Shown: in pieces, positions 50,700-59,883 of the stretch | How the letters are laid out: each line of letters starts with the position of its first letter | How positions within the stretch are numbered: position 1 is the first letter of the stretch | Assembly: GCF_002021565.1 (NCBI RefSeq) | Contig: NZ_MSZX01000006.1 | Location: forward strand, 186,027-250,026 | DNA from: Paenibacillus selenitireducens | Lineage (GTDB): Bacteria > Bacillota > Bacilli > Paenibacillales > Paenibacillaceae | Reading direction: 5' to 3' | DNA: 64,000 nucleotides | Translations under genes and position numbers: made by a program | The notes under the pieces: generated by a model | Databases searched by the model: none | What the model saw: only the letters and a program-made list of their open reading frames with translations | What the model was told of the DNA's origin: nothing

Positions 50700-53125
50700 A
50701 AGCTGTGATTATGGCAGGTGGAAAAGGAACACGTCTCCGCCCACTAACCTTGCAAACCCCAAAACCTATGGTGCCTCTTTTGAATCGACCATGCATGGAA
50801 TATATTATTGAACTGCTTCGCAAGCACGACATTACGGATATCGCGGTAACGGTTCAATACTTGCCAGAGGTCATCCGTGATTACTTTGGCGATGGATCCG
50901 ACTTTGGTGTTCGATTGCAATATTTTGAAGAAAATGAACCTTTAGGCACAGCGGGCAGTGTCCGTAATGCCGCATCCTTCTTGGATGAAACATTTATCGT
51001 CATCAGCGGTGATGCGTTAACGGATTTTGATCTAGACCAAGCGATTGCATACCATCGTAATCAGGAATCCCTAGCGACGATCGTATTGACGCAAGTCGAT
51101 ACCCCTCTTGAGTATGGTGTTGTCATCACAGACCAGGACGGGCGCATTACACGTTTCCTAGAGAAGCCGAATTGGAGCGAGGTGTTTAGCGACACCGTCA
51201 ATACGGGAATCTATATTTTCGAACCAGAAATTTTCGATGATATTCCCACCCATCAAGTGTACGACTTCAGCATGCAGCTGTTCCCTACCCTGCTAGAGAA
51301 GCAAGCACCGCTATACGGCTATATCGCCGAAGGATACTGGTCGGATATCGGCAACCTTCAACAATATCGCGAGACACAATTTGACATGCTTGATCGCAAA
51401 GTGAACGTACGGATTGCTGCAGAGGAAGTCGCCCCAGGGATTTTCGTAGAAAGTCACACAATGATCACAGATCGCGTAACCTATATAGGGCCCGCTTATA
51501 TCGGTTCCCATAGTTCCATTCAACCGAATACCGTCATCGGCGAATATTCCATCCTCGGCAGCTATAACCAAGTGCTCCAAGGCAATCGGATCGATCGAAC
51601 GATTCTTTGGGATAACAACCAATTGGGCCCAGATTGTGAGCTGCAGAGCGCTCTCGTCTGTGATCGGAATTTAATTGGACAACGAACTCGCATTCAGGAG
51701 AATGCAGTCATCGGATCGGGTTGTACGTTAGGTCCCGAAGTAACCGTGAAATCCAATGTCAAGCTGTGGCCGAACAAAGTCATCCTGCCGAATAGTAAAG
51801 TGCATACCTCCATTATCTGGGGCGAGCAAACGATGCACCAATTGTTCCGTGGCAAAGGGGTCTATGGCATTCCAAATACGGAAATGACGCCGGAATTCGC
51901 CGGCAAGCTGGCCGCTGCCTTCGGTTCTGTCCTCTCTCCGACCTCGACTGTCGGATTATCCAGTTCCACGCATCCTTTCGCATCCATGATGAAGTTCGCT
52001 TTCTCCGCAGGGCTTCAAGGTGCCGGCATTCATGTGTTGGATCTTGGAATGGGTACCACCGCCGTATGCCGGAATGCGGTACAGACCCTGCATCTCAACG
52101 GCGCCGTTCATATGCGAATGATTGATGTGCAAGGCCAAGACCAATTACTGATCGAACTGCTGGATGCGCAAGGCTTCCCACTCGCGAAAAGCGTCGAACG
52201 AAAAATCGAAAATGCATTCTGGCAAGAAGACTTCTTCCGCAGTCATATTAACCAAATCGGGGAGTACCGCCAGTATCAATACGCAGAAACGGATTACATC
52301 CAGAAGTTAGTGCGTGACTTCGGTGCCCCGCAGCCCATTGCAGAGAACATCTTTGCGGTGCTTCAGTACGATCCGCGAGATCACGGCTCTTTCATCGAAC
52401 GATTCGCGCAGCATATTCTTGGACAGCACCTCATTCTCCACGAAGATGGTTCACAGGATAATGTCGATCTCTTAATGGATACCGTCCAAAATGTGCGGGC
52501 AGACTTTGGCATTCGTATGGGTCGCAATGGGCAAGGGCTTCTTCTCGTGCTGCAAGATGGGACGCGTATCACCGATGAACAATTACTTGCGCTCAAAGTC
52601 CTCGCCGCCAGCAAATTAAATAAATCCACCAGTCTGGGCATTCCGGTAAGTGCACCGCAAATCGCAGAATCTCTAGCTCTTCATACACAGCTTACACTGA
52701 CGCGGACGAAGGAGAATAATCGGGCACTGCTGGAAGCAAGCCGCGGTTGGTTATTCCACCCCCTCTTGGATGAGTTGTATGCGGTGAGCATGATTCTCCA
52801 AGCCATGATCAAAGAATCGATCTCATTAAAGGAGCTCCTAGCCCAAATTCCGAACTTCTACACTGCCAAGGAGATTATCCCTTGTGCTTGGCATGAGAAA
52901 GGGTCCATGATGCGTCAGATTCTCAAAGCGACGAAACATCAATCCACGGAATTAATCGATGGGATCAAAGTGATCACGGAGGATGGCTGGGTGATTATTC
53001 TACCGGATCATGATGAACCGTTATTTCGAATTATTGCCCATGCATCCAGCGAGATGCATGCCGAACGAATGATATCCAATTATTCCAAACAACTCGTTAA
53101 ACCGAATTCTCCCCTAAGGAAGTGA
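50696..53125 (+). CDS. sugar-1-phosphate nucleotidyltransferase fused to a degenerate phosphomannomutase domain
   Basis: 809 residues. 1-~235: nucleotidyltransferase with GGKGTRLRPLT (8-18), PKPMVP (22-27), GDALTD (105-110) and NTGIYIF, all intact, resembling mannose-1-phosphate guanylyltransferase. ~245-375: left-handed beta-helix hexapeptides. ~385-800: phosphomannomutase-like fold, but the phosphoserine loop (expected TASHNP-like) reads VHMRMIDVQG and the metal loop (DxDxDR-like) reads RMGRNGQG, so this half probably has no mutase activity. Overlaps the GH57-GT4 gene by four bases. It likely supplies an NDP-sugar donor for the GT4 domain; which nucleotide and sugar is not settled. Confidence 0.88.
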   Translation: MKAVIMAGGKGTRLRPLTLQTPKPMVPLLNRPCMEYIIELLRKHDITDIAVTVQYLPEVIRDYFGDGSDFGVRLQYFEENEPLGTAGSVRNAASFLDETFIVISGDALTDFDLDQAIAYHRNQESLATIVLTQVDTPLEYGVVITDQDGRITRFLEKPNWSEVFSDTVNTGIYIFEPEIFDDIPTHQVYDFSMQLFPTLLEKQAPLYGYIAEGYWSDIGNLQQYRETQFDMLDRKVNVRIAAEEVAPGIFVESHTMITDRVTYIGPAYIGSHSSIQPNTVIGEYSILGSYNQVLQGNRIDRTILWDNNQLGPDCELQSALVCDRNLIGQRTRIQENAVIGSGCTLGPEVTVKSNVKLWPNKVILPNSKVHTSIIWGEQTMHQLFRGKGVYGIPNTEMTPEFAGKLAAAFGSVLSPTSTVGLSSSTHPFASMMKFAFSAGLQGAGIHVLDLGMGTTAVCRNAVQTLHLNGAVHMRMIDVQGQDQLLIELLDAQGFPLAKSVERKIENAFWQEDFFRSHINQIGEYRQYQYAETDYIQKLVRDFGAPQPIAENIFAVLQYDPRDHGSFIERFAQHILGQHLILHEDGSQDNVDLLMDTVQNVRADFGIRMGRNGQGLLLVLQDGTRITDEQLLALKVLAASKLNKSTSLGIPVSAPQIAESLALHTQLTLTRTKENNRALLEASRGWLFHPLLDELYAVSMILQAMIKESISLKELLAQIPNFYTAKEIIPCAWHEKGSMMRQILKATKHQSTELIDGIKVITEDGWVIILPDHDEPLFRIIAHASSEMHAERMISNYSKQLVKPNSPLRK

Positions 53126-53129
53126 TGAT

Positions 53130-55100
53130 GTGCCTAGACACCTCGTCGTAGGAAACGGCAAATTTCTCATCAATCTGGATCAGTATGGTTGCATACGAGA
53201 TATGTTCTATCCCTACGTCGGACAATTAAATCATGTAGGCGGATATCGCTGTCACATCGGATGTTATGTGGATGAACAATTCAGCTGGCTAAGTGATCCA
53301 GAATGGAAATTTCAGCTCTCCTACCTCGAAGACTCCCTTGTCACCCAAGTTACTGCAACCCATGACAGACTCGGTATCACCTTGCGGATGAATGATGGGA
53401 TTCACCAACGTGACTCGATATATCTCAAACGAATGAAAATGACCAACCATAAGCATACGGATCGTGAGATCCGTATCTTTTTTCATCAAGATTTAGTCAT
53501 TAATGAGACAGAGGTTGGAGACACTGCGGTGTATTACCCATACAACCACACCATATTCCATTACAAAAAAGACCGCTATTTCATGTTCAATGCCCTATGC
53601 GGACAAGAGGGCATCTATCAATTTTCTACCGGGGTCAAACGATTCCATCAAGCCGAAGGCACCTTCCGCGATGCCGAAGACGGACATCTCATGGGAAATC
53701 CCATCGCGCAAGGCTCCGTGGATAGCGTTATAAGTATTCGGGGAACCCTGCCTGCGCAAGCGGAGTTGGATGTCTACTATTGGTTGAGTGCTGGACAGAG
53801 CCTCGAAGATGTGAAGAAATTGGATTATTATGTAAAGGAAAGCGGTCCAGGCAATCTGCTCGATCGGGTTACGATCTATTGGCAGCGTTGGGCGAATAAG
53901 ACGCACCGCAACTATGCCGATTTACATGAGGGAATCGCTAAATTATTCAAACATAGCCTATTAATCGTGCGAACGCAGACGGATGTGAATGGCGCTATTA
54001 TTGCCGCAAACGATACGGATATCATGCAATTCAACCGCGACCATTACAGTTATATGTGGCCTCGAGACGGCGCACTTGTAGCGGATGCCATGTCCTTAGC
54101 CGGCTATCATGGGATGATTGAACCGTTTTTCCATTTCTGTGCTAGAGCGCTTGCACCCGAAGGCTACTTGCATCACAAATACAACCCCGACGGCACGGTC
54201 GGATCCAGCTGGCATCCCTACGTACATGATGGCAAACAGCAATATCCGATTCAAGAAGATGAAACGGCACTCGTCTTATTTACTTTATGGCAGGACTACG
54301 TTCGGAACGGAGATATTGAACTGCCGCAATCGTTATACCGTACACTCATTCGTCGATCTGCCAATTTTCTAAGTGAATTTATCGAACCCGAATTGCAATT
54401 GCCGAAACCGAGTTATGATCTGTGGGAAGAACGTTATGGCATCTTCACCTTCACCACAGCAGCCGTATACGGAGGATTGTCAGCAGCTGCGAATTTCGCG
54501 AAGTTGTTCGGTGATGATAAACGTGCCGTGAAATATCAGCAGGCCGCTGAAGCCATTAAGATAAGCATGGAAAAACATTTATGGAACGAAGAACTCGGGA
54601 GATATGTCCGTGGTTTATATCGTCGGGACGGACAATGGGTTCAGGATGCAACACCTGAGAGCAGTATCTTTGGTCTCTTCGAATTCGGCGTGTTCCCTCC
54701 AGATGATGAACGCGTTGTCCGTACGATGCAGGAGCTTCGCAAGCAACTCACGATTCGTACTTCGGTGGGTGGTATTGCAAGATACTATCATGATTACTAC
54801 TTCCAGAAGAGCAGCGATCTCGAACGAATTCCAGGAAATCCTTGGATTATTTGTACCTTATGGTTCGCCAAATATGATATTGCCACGGCAAAATCCTTGG
54901 AAGATCTCGAGACGCCGCGGCGAACATTAGAATGGGTTGTTGATCGCAGTATGGAAAGCGGCATGTTATCTGAACAGGTGGATCCGATCAGTGGTTCCCC
55001 CCTCTCCGTCGCACCTCTTACATGGTCCCATGCCACCTTCGTTTCTGCCGTTTTGGAATATACACACAAATATCATGAACTTTCCAAATTACAGTTTTAA
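53130..55100 (+). CDS. GH15 glucoamylase-like glycoside hydrolase, cytoplasmic
   Basis: 656 residues with the GH15 layout: an N-terminal beta-sandwich (1-~250) and an (alpha/alpha)6 barrel. Catalytic residues are visible: the acid in SYDLWEERYG (Glu433 or 434) and the base in GMLSEQVDP (Glu615); MWPRDGA near 309 is also conserved. There is no signal peptide, so the enzyme is cytoplasmic, unlike starch-degrading secreted glucoamylases. Starts at GTG 10 bases after AAGGAA, 5 bases after the previous stop, and ends the operon before a terminator. It may release glucose or trim the operon's own glucan. Confidence 0.92.
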   Translation: MPRHLVVGNGKFLINLDQYGCIRDMFYPYVGQLNHVGGYRCHIGCYVDEQFSWLSDPEWKFQLSYLEDSLVTQVTATHDRLGITLRMNDGIHQRDSIYLKRMKMTNHKHTDREIRIFFHQDLVINETEVGDTAVYYPYNHTIFHYKKDRYFMFNALCGQEGIYQFSTGVKRFHQAEGTFRDAEDGHLMGNPIAQGSVDSVISIRGTLPAQAELDVYYWLSAGQSLEDVKKLDYYVKESGPGNLLDRVTIYWQRWANKTHRNYADLHEGIAKLFKHSLLIVRTQTDVNGAIIAANDTDIMQFNRDHYSYMWPRDGALVADAMSLAGYHGMIEPFFHFCARALAPEGYLHHKYNPDGTVGSSWHPYVHDGKQQYPIQEDETALVLFTLWQDYVRNGDIELPQSLYRTLIRRSANFLSEFIEPELQLPKPSYDLWEERYGIFTFTTAAVYGGLSAAANFAKLFGDDKRAVKYQQAAEAIKISMEKHLWNEELGRYVRGLYRRDGQWVQDATPESSIFGLFEFGVFPPDDERVVRTMQELRKQLTIRTSVGGIARYYHDYYFQKSSDLERIPGNPWIICTLWFAKYDIATAKSLEDLETPRRTLEWVVDRSMESGMLSEQVDPISGSPLSVAPLTWSHATFVSAVLEYTHKYHELSKLQF

Positions 55101-55119
55101 ACGATATGTAGAAAAGAGG

Positions 55120-55162
55120 CCCTCGCCATCGCCGACATGATCGGTCATCGCGAGGGTTTTTG
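55120..55162 (+). terminator. terminator of the glycan operon
   Basis: Hairpin CCCTCGC-CAT-GCCGA / TCGG-CATCGCGAGGG followed by five T. It also faces the converging SDR gene. Confidence 0.8.
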
Positions 55163-55179
55163 CTGTAAGCGCTAGAAAT

Positions 55180-55920
55180 TTATAACGTTTGTCCATTATC
55201 AACTGTGATGACTTGTCCTGTCATTGAGTCTTGTTGAAGCATGGCACAAATGGACGCTGCAATATCCTCCGGCGTGGAAATTCGTTGAAGAAGTAAGTCC
55301 CCGCTTAGTTTGTACATTTTGTCCTCTTCCCCCTTCCACCATCTCGTTGCTACAGCGCCAGGAACGATACAATTCACGCGAATCTTCGGTGCCAATGCAC
55401 GGGCTAACGATTTGGTAAGACCATGCACCGCTGCTTTGGATACAGCATACGGCAAGGAGGAGCCAGAACCCGTCAAACCCGCGACACTGCCTACATTTAC
55501 GATTGCTCCTTGGGGATGTTGTTGTATCCACTTGGACACCGCGCGTGCACAATGAAACATCCCTTTGACGTTCACATCATACAGTTCATCCCAAATTTCA
55601 TCTGTTGCAGATTCAAGATCTTCCAGTGGAATTTGCCGAGTAATGCTTGCATTATTTATCAGTGCATGAATGGTCCCGAACTGTGCCACAACCTCTTCCA
55701 CCATCTGCCGTACCTCAGCATCCTTCGAGACATCTGCTTGGATTGTGATGACTTTTCCCCCGCGTTCTCGGATATATTGTGCGGTATCCATCGCCTCTTC
55801 CTTGGACCGAGAATAATTCATCGCTACAAGCGCGCCTTGCGCTGCCAATTGGATACAGGTCGCTCGACCGATTCCTGTCGCCCCGCCTGTTACGAGTACA
55901 ACTTTATGTTGTAAATCCAT
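55180..55920 (-). CDS. SDR-family oxidoreductase
   Basis: 246 residues of classical short-chain dehydrogenase type (FabG-like). Marks are GGATGIGRAT near 12-21 for NAD(P), NNAS near 88, the catalytic Ser around 138 (GSVAGLTGS) and YAVSK at 151-155. The Rossmann start binds NADP or NAD; a basic Arg at about position 39 favours NADPH. Transcribed alone, divergently from a LysR regulator, with which it shares an operator. Substrate unknown. Confidence 0.9.
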   Translation of the reverse strand: MDLQHKVVLVTGGATGIGRATCIQLAAQGALVAMNYSRSKEEAMDTAQYIRERGGKVITIQADVSKDAEVRQMVEEVVAQFGTIHALINNASITRQIPLEDLESATDEIWDELYDVNVKGMFHCARAVSKWIQQHPQGAIVNVGSVAGLTGSGSSLPYAVSKAAVHGLTKSLARALAPKIRVNCIVPGAVATRWWKGEEDKMYKLSGDLLLQRISTPEDIAASICAMLQQDSMTGQVITVDNGQTL

Positions 55921-55994
55921 GTTACATCCACTCCTTTTCTATCTTCAGTCTAATCCCTTATTTAGAAGTTGAATAATTGTTCGTTATCATAAGG

Positions 55995-56015
55995 GGTATT
56001 AAAAAAACTGATACC
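55995..56015. promoter_or_regulatory. LysR-type operator (GGTAT-N11-ATACC)
   Basis: Perfect T-N11-A motif with extended arms, GGTAT and ATACC 11 bases apart, between the divergent SDR and LysR genes. It runs into a second palindrome, ATACC-TAT-GGTAT (56011-56023). Confidence 0.75.
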
Positions 56016-56051
56016 TATGGTATGCTGTCATGAAAGGAGGATGAAGGAGTT

Positions 56052-56915
56052 ATGGAAAGTAGTGATCTACGTATTTTTCAACAGGTTGCACGCCACAAAT
56101 CCGTATCTAGAGCTGCCCTAGCTATGGGTTATGTGCAATCGAATGTGACCTTGCGGATCCAAAAACTCGAGACAGAGCTTGGGATTTCGTTGTTCCATCG
56201 CAGTCATACGGGCGTCACGTTGACCTCAAATGGTGTGAAGCTGCTTGCTTATGCGGATCAAATCCTGCAATTAATGGATGAGGCCAAAGAGGTCTTTTCC
56301 TCTCCTGATATACCAATGTCTTTGCGGATTGGCGCCACGCAGACGGTTTCTGCTTCACACTTGCCAGCTTTTTTTACAGCGTATCATAAAGCCCATCCAT
56401 CCGTATCGTTATCGATTCATACAGATCATCATGAAGCGCTTATGAACAAGGTGGTTGAGGGTTCATTAGATGGTGCATTTATAAGTGATCAATATACGCA
56501 TGAGCAACTTACAGCTGCATACGCCTTTGCCGAAGAAGTCGGAATCATTGCTTCACGTGAGCACCACAACCTGACAGATCTTATGCAGTATCCGCTCATT
56601 GTCAATCAACAATCAGGTTGTCCCTATCGCACACTTCTCGAACGATGGGCGGCGAGCCATCAAGGAATACCAACGATGTTCATTGAATTTGATACATTGG
56701 AAGCCATCTTAAAGGGCATTTCGGAAGGACTCGGCATCTCCCTACTCCCTCGATGTGTCATACCCCCTAGTTCTTCCTTCCAATACATCGAACTTCCAGA
56801 GACATATCGAACACTAACCACCCAATTTGTCATCCGGAATCAGAAGAATCCACCTCTTGCTCTACGTAACTTTATCGATATCCTTAACATGAAAAAAACC
56901 CTCGCCAAGTGCTAA
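56052..56915 (+). CDS. LysR-family transcriptional regulator
   Basis: 287 residues: N-terminal winged helix (about 4-62: LRIFQQVARHKSVSRAALAMGYVQSNVTLRIQKLETELG) and a two-lobe inducer-binding domain. Divergent from the SDR gene over a shared intergenic region that holds a textbook T-N11-A site, so it most likely regulates that enzyme and itself. AAAGGAGG lies about 10 bases before the ATG. Ligand unknown. Confidence 0.93.
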   Translation: MESSDLRIFQQVARHKSVSRAALAMGYVQSNVTLRIQKLETELGISLFHRSHTGVTLTSNGVKLLAYADQILQLMDEAKEVFSSPDIPMSLRIGATQTVSASHLPAFFTAYHKAHPSVSLSIHTDHHEALMNKVVEGSLDGAFISDQYTHEQLTAAYAFAEEVGIIASREHHNLTDLMQYPLIVNQQSGCPYRTLLERWAASHQGIPTMFIEFDTLEAILKGISEGLGISLLPRCVIPPSSSFQYIELPETYRTLTTQFVIRNQKNPPLALRNFIDILNMKKTLAKC

Positions 56916-56938
56916 GATAGCACCTGCGAGGGTTTTGC
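56892..56938. terminator. terminator overlapping the LysR gene end
   Basis: AAACCCTCGC / GCGAGGGTTT arms with inner GTGCTA/TAGCAC pairing. It starts inside the last codons of the LysR gene. Confidence 0.75.
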
Positions 56939-56978
56939 TTGTTATATGGAATAACGAGCCAGGATAACGTCCTATATA

Positions 56979-57518
56979 TTATAGGTTTTTGTCGCCTGGT
57001 TTCCAGTTGATTGGGCAAAGTCCGCCGGATTGAAGAGCTTGAAGTACACGAAGTGTTTCTTCCACGCTACGACCTACATCGTTGTGGTTAACCACTTGAT
57101 ATTTCAATTCGCCTTCAGGATCGATGATGAACAATCCACGAAGTGCAATGCCTTCTTCTTCAATCAATACGCCGTATTCACGAGCAACGTTCTTCGTGAT
57201 GTCGGAAGCGAGTGGGAAGTTGATTTGACCCAAGCCGCCTGCTTCTTTGGATGCATTGATCCATGCTTTATGGCTGTGTACGGAGTCAATACTTACACCA
57301 AGTACTTCCGTATTTAATTTTTTGAATTCTGCGTGTGCATCACTAAGAGCTGTGATTTCAGTCGGGCACACGAATGTGAAATCAAGTGGATAGAAGAAGA
57401 ATACAAGCCATTTACCACGGTAGTCAGACAATGAAGCTGCTCCGAATTTTTGTCCATCTCCTGTTGCTGTCTCCATGTTGAAATCTGGTGCTGGTCTTCC
57501 TACTAAACGTTCTGCCAT
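56979..57518 (-). CDS. 2-Cys peroxiredoxin (AhpC/Prx1-like)
   Basis: 179-residue thiol peroxidase. The peroxidatic Cys51 lies in FTFVCPTE with the conserved Pro and Thr upstream, and a C-terminal resolving Cys168 sits in GGLCPINWKPG, typical of the Prx1/AhpC group that works as a disulfide-linked dimer. Similar to Bacillus YkuU. AAGGAGG precedes the ATG by about 10 bases. A sigma-A promoter and a PerR-like box lie upstream, so peroxide control is likely. Confidence 0.94.
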   Translation of the reverse strand: MAERLVGRPAPDFNMETATGDGQKFGAASLSDYRGKWLVFFFYPLDFTFVCPTEITALSDAHAEFKKLNTEVLGVSIDSVHSHKAWINASKEAGGLGQINFPLASDITKNVAREYGVLIEEEGIALRGLFIIDPEGELKYQVVNHNDVGRSVEETLRVLQALQSGGLCPINWKPGDKNL

Positions 57519-57583
57519 GATTAAAATCCTCCTTAGAATCTATGAAATAGTAGAGCTTTCAAAGTTGATCATTCTCAAATATG

Positions 57584-57612
57584 ATGTTATCATTCGCCTA
57601 TTTGAAAGTCAA
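57584..57612 (-). promoter_or_regulatory. sigma-A promoter of the peroxiredoxin gene
   Basis: TTGACT, 17-base spacer and TAACAT on the minus strand. An ATGAT-AAC-ATCAT palindrome overlaps the -10. Confidence 0.6.
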
Positions 57613-57631
57613 GATTAAAGCAGTTACTAAT

Positions 57632-57646
57632 TTATAATAATTCTAA
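57632..57646. promoter_or_regulatory. candidate PerR box
   Basis: TTATAAT-A-ATTCTAA matches the PerR consensus TTATAATnATTATAA with one mismatch. It lies about 20 bases upstream of the peroxiredoxin -35 and 24 bases past the end of leuB. Confidence 0.5.
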
Positions 57647-57669
57647 TTAAGGTGTCGACTCTGTGAACT

Positions 57670-58764
57670 CTATACGGCTACAGCTGTTTTTTCCATCGCT
57701 GCGATGATCAAATCACCCATGGCAGTTGTGCCGATCGCTTTGCTCTTATCTACAGCAATGTCACCTGTACGGTGCCCTGCATCCAATACGATCTTCACTG
57801 CGTTCTCAATCGATTGGGCTGCATCTTCATAACCGAATGTTAGGCGGAACATCAAGGCTACGGATAGAATGGTCGCAATCGGGTTCGAGATCCCTTGACC
57901 TGCAATATCCGGAGCTGAACCGTGAACCGGCTCGTACAATCCGAAGCTTCCTTCACCTAAGGATGCGGAGGACAGCATGCCGATCGAACCTGTTAACATT
58001 GCTGCTTCATCACTAAGGATATCTCCGAACATATTTTCGGTTACGATCACGTCAAAGCTGGATGGGCGGCGAAGCAATTGCATTGCACAGTTATCCACCA
58101 ACACATGCTCTAGTTCTACATCCGGATATTCCGGAGCAATCCGATTCACGACTTCACGCCATAAACGGGAAGTTTCAAGGACGTTTGCTTTATCCACCGA
58201 AGCCAATTTTTTACGGCGTTTTTGGGCAATTTCGAACGCTTGACGCGCAATACGTTCTACTTCACTCTCGCTGTATGCACAAGTATCCACCGCTTCTTGG
58301 CCATTTTCCGTATCACGGCGGAATTTATCACCGAAATAAATACCCCCTGTTAACTCACGAACAACGATCAAATCCGTACCTTCAAGCACTTCCGGTTTCA
58401 ACGTCGACGCTTCTTTCAAGCAATCGAATACGTTCGCCGGGCGAATGTTCGAGAACAACCCGAGTGCTTTACGAATACCAAGCAATCCTGTTTCCGGACG
58501 AAGTTCCTTCGGATTGTTATCCCATTTCGGACCGCCAACAGCACCTAATAGGACGGCATCTGCACTTTTACAAATGTCTAATGTCTCTTGCGGCAACGGC
58601 GTTCCTTTCTCATCAATGGCAATTCCGCCGAACAAGCCGTGTTCGGTTTCGAATTTGTATCCGAATAATTCTTCCGTACGTTTCAGAACTTTCTCTGCTT
58701 CCGCTACAACCTCTGGTCCGATTCCGTCACCGGCAATAATTGCGATTTTTTTCACTTCTGACAT
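57670..58764 (-). CDS. leuB: 3-isopropylmalate dehydrogenase
   Basis: 364-residue NAD-dependent decarboxylating dehydrogenase of leucine synthesis. The motifs are present: GDGIGPEV near residue 12, the substrate-binding [10 protein letters not shown] near 140 and the [14 protein letters not shown] stretch near 247 with the metal-binding Asp. It is separated from leuA by a deacetylase gene on the other strand, so it is not co-transcribed with the ilv-leuA unit. leuC and leuD are not in the window. Confidence 0.97.
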   Translation of the reverse strand: MSEVKKIAIIAGDGIGPEVVAEAEKVLKRTEELFGYKFETEHGLFGGIAIDEKGTPLPQETLDICKSADAVLLGAVGGPKWDNNPKELRPETGLLGIRKALGLFSNIRPANVFDCLKEASTLKPEVLEGTDLIVVRELTGGIYFGDKFRRDTENGQEAVDTCAYSESEVERIARQAFEIAQKRRKKLASVDKANVLETSRLWREVVNRIAPEYPDVELEHVLVDNCAMQLLRRPSSFDVIVTENMFGDILSDEAAMLTGSIGMLSSASLGEGSFGLYEPVHGSAPDIAGQGISNPIATILSVALMFRLTFGYEDAAQSIENAVKIVLDAGHRTGDIAVDKSKAIGTTAMGDLIIAAMEKTAVAV

Positions 58765-58983
58765 CTAAATGACCTCCATCTATAATCAAGTTTGAATATC
58801 CGATATGATTCTAGTTTATATTTTAGCGTAATCCATCTCCATTGACTAAGATATAAAATCTATTGTCTTAATAGGTTTTAGCTATAAAGATGCATAAAAT
58901 AAGACGATACACAAACACTACTGTCTAACAGGCAGAAGAGGCAGAAGACTTCTTCTTTATTCAAGCGACGGAGGTACACGACG

Positions 58984-59829
58984 ATGAAACGAATCCTTCT
59001 ATTTTCACTTTTGCTCATGCTTATTCTGACAAGCTGCGGTAAATCTCCTACACCTCAAGTTCAACAAAAATCTAACGGACCCTCGAAGCCGATTAAGCCC
59101 TTGGCAGTACATACTGAGGCGACAACAAATTTAGCAGGTGGAAAAGAATCGCTTACCCGTGACCCCCAACCGCTCACCTTGGCAGAGCTTCGAGCTAAAT
59201 ACAAGTCCACTTTTCTACTACAAGGTCCTTCTTCTCCAGAACGCGTTGCGCTAACGTTCGATGATGCACCCGATGACCACTTTACCCCTCTCGTTCTAGA
59301 TGTGTTGAAGAAGTATGATGTCAAAGCAACATTTTTCGTTGTCGGCAACCGTGCTGAAGAACATCCTGAAATGATCCAGCGGATGATTCGCGAAGGTCAT
59401 ACACTTGGGAATCACTCGTATAGTCATCCCAATTTCCCTATGATTTCTGATGCAAGCTTTCAGCAAGAAGTCTTGAAGACCAACCAAATCATCCAAAAGC
59501 TTACAGGAAAGAATCTCTGTTTTATTCGTCCTCCTTACGGAAATATCAGTGAGGATCAAATTAAATGGCTTGCAAGCCAGCATATCAAAATTATCAATTG
59601 GAACGTGGACTCCCTGGATTGGACAGGGCTTACGGCTGACCAAGTGAAAACCAATATTATGAGCAATCTCACTTCCGGTGCCATCGTCCTCCAACATGCT
59701 GCGGGAGGCGTAGGCGAAGATTTAACGGGAACGGTAGATGCCTTGCCGCAGATTATCACAGAGTTAAGAGACAAACAGATCGACATGGTCACTGTACCCG
59801 AATTGCTGCATCAATCGGCTTATCGTTAA
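58984..59829 (+). CDS. polysaccharide deacetylase lipoprotein
   Basis: 281 residues. A lipoprotein signal ends at Cys18 (LTSC). The NodB domain (about 85-280) carries motif 1 TFDDAPD (Asp93, Asp94; the usual Gly is Ala), motif 2 HSYSH (His144, His148), motif 3 RPPYG (Arg182), motif 4 W-x-VDSLDW and motif 5 LQH near 231. All metal and catalytic residues are in place, so it should remove acetyl groups from peptidoglycan or another surface glycan. Monocistronic, inserted between leuA and leuB. Confidence 0.92.
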   Translation: MKRILLFSLLLMLILTSCGKSPTPQVQQKSNGPSKPIKPLAVHTEATTNLAGGKESLTRDPQPLTLAELRAKYKSTFLLQGPSSPERVALTFDDAPDDHFTPLVLDVLKKYDVKATFFVVGNRAEEHPEMIQRMIREGHTLGNHSYSHPNFPMISDASFQQEVLKTNQIIQKLTGKNLCFIRPPYGNISEDQIKWLASQHIKIINWNVDSLDWTGLTADQVKTNIMSNLTSGAIVLQHAAGGVGEDLTGTVDALPQIITELRDKQIDMVTVPELLHQSAYR

Positions 59830-59830
59830 C

Positions 59831-59871
59831 AAAAAAAGACCACGCATGAGATAACTCACACGTGGTCTTTA
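59831..59871. terminator. bidirectional terminator
   Basis: AAAGACCACG / CGTGGTCTTT arms around a CATGAGATAACTCACA loop, with A/T runs, between the deacetylase gene and the converging leuA. Confidence 0.88.
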
Positions 59872-59883
59872 GGTTCTTATGGG

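Noticed and set aside
58062-58739. 225-codon frame opposite leuB
   Set aside because: Shadow of leuB codon bias; no recognisable domain or ribosome site.
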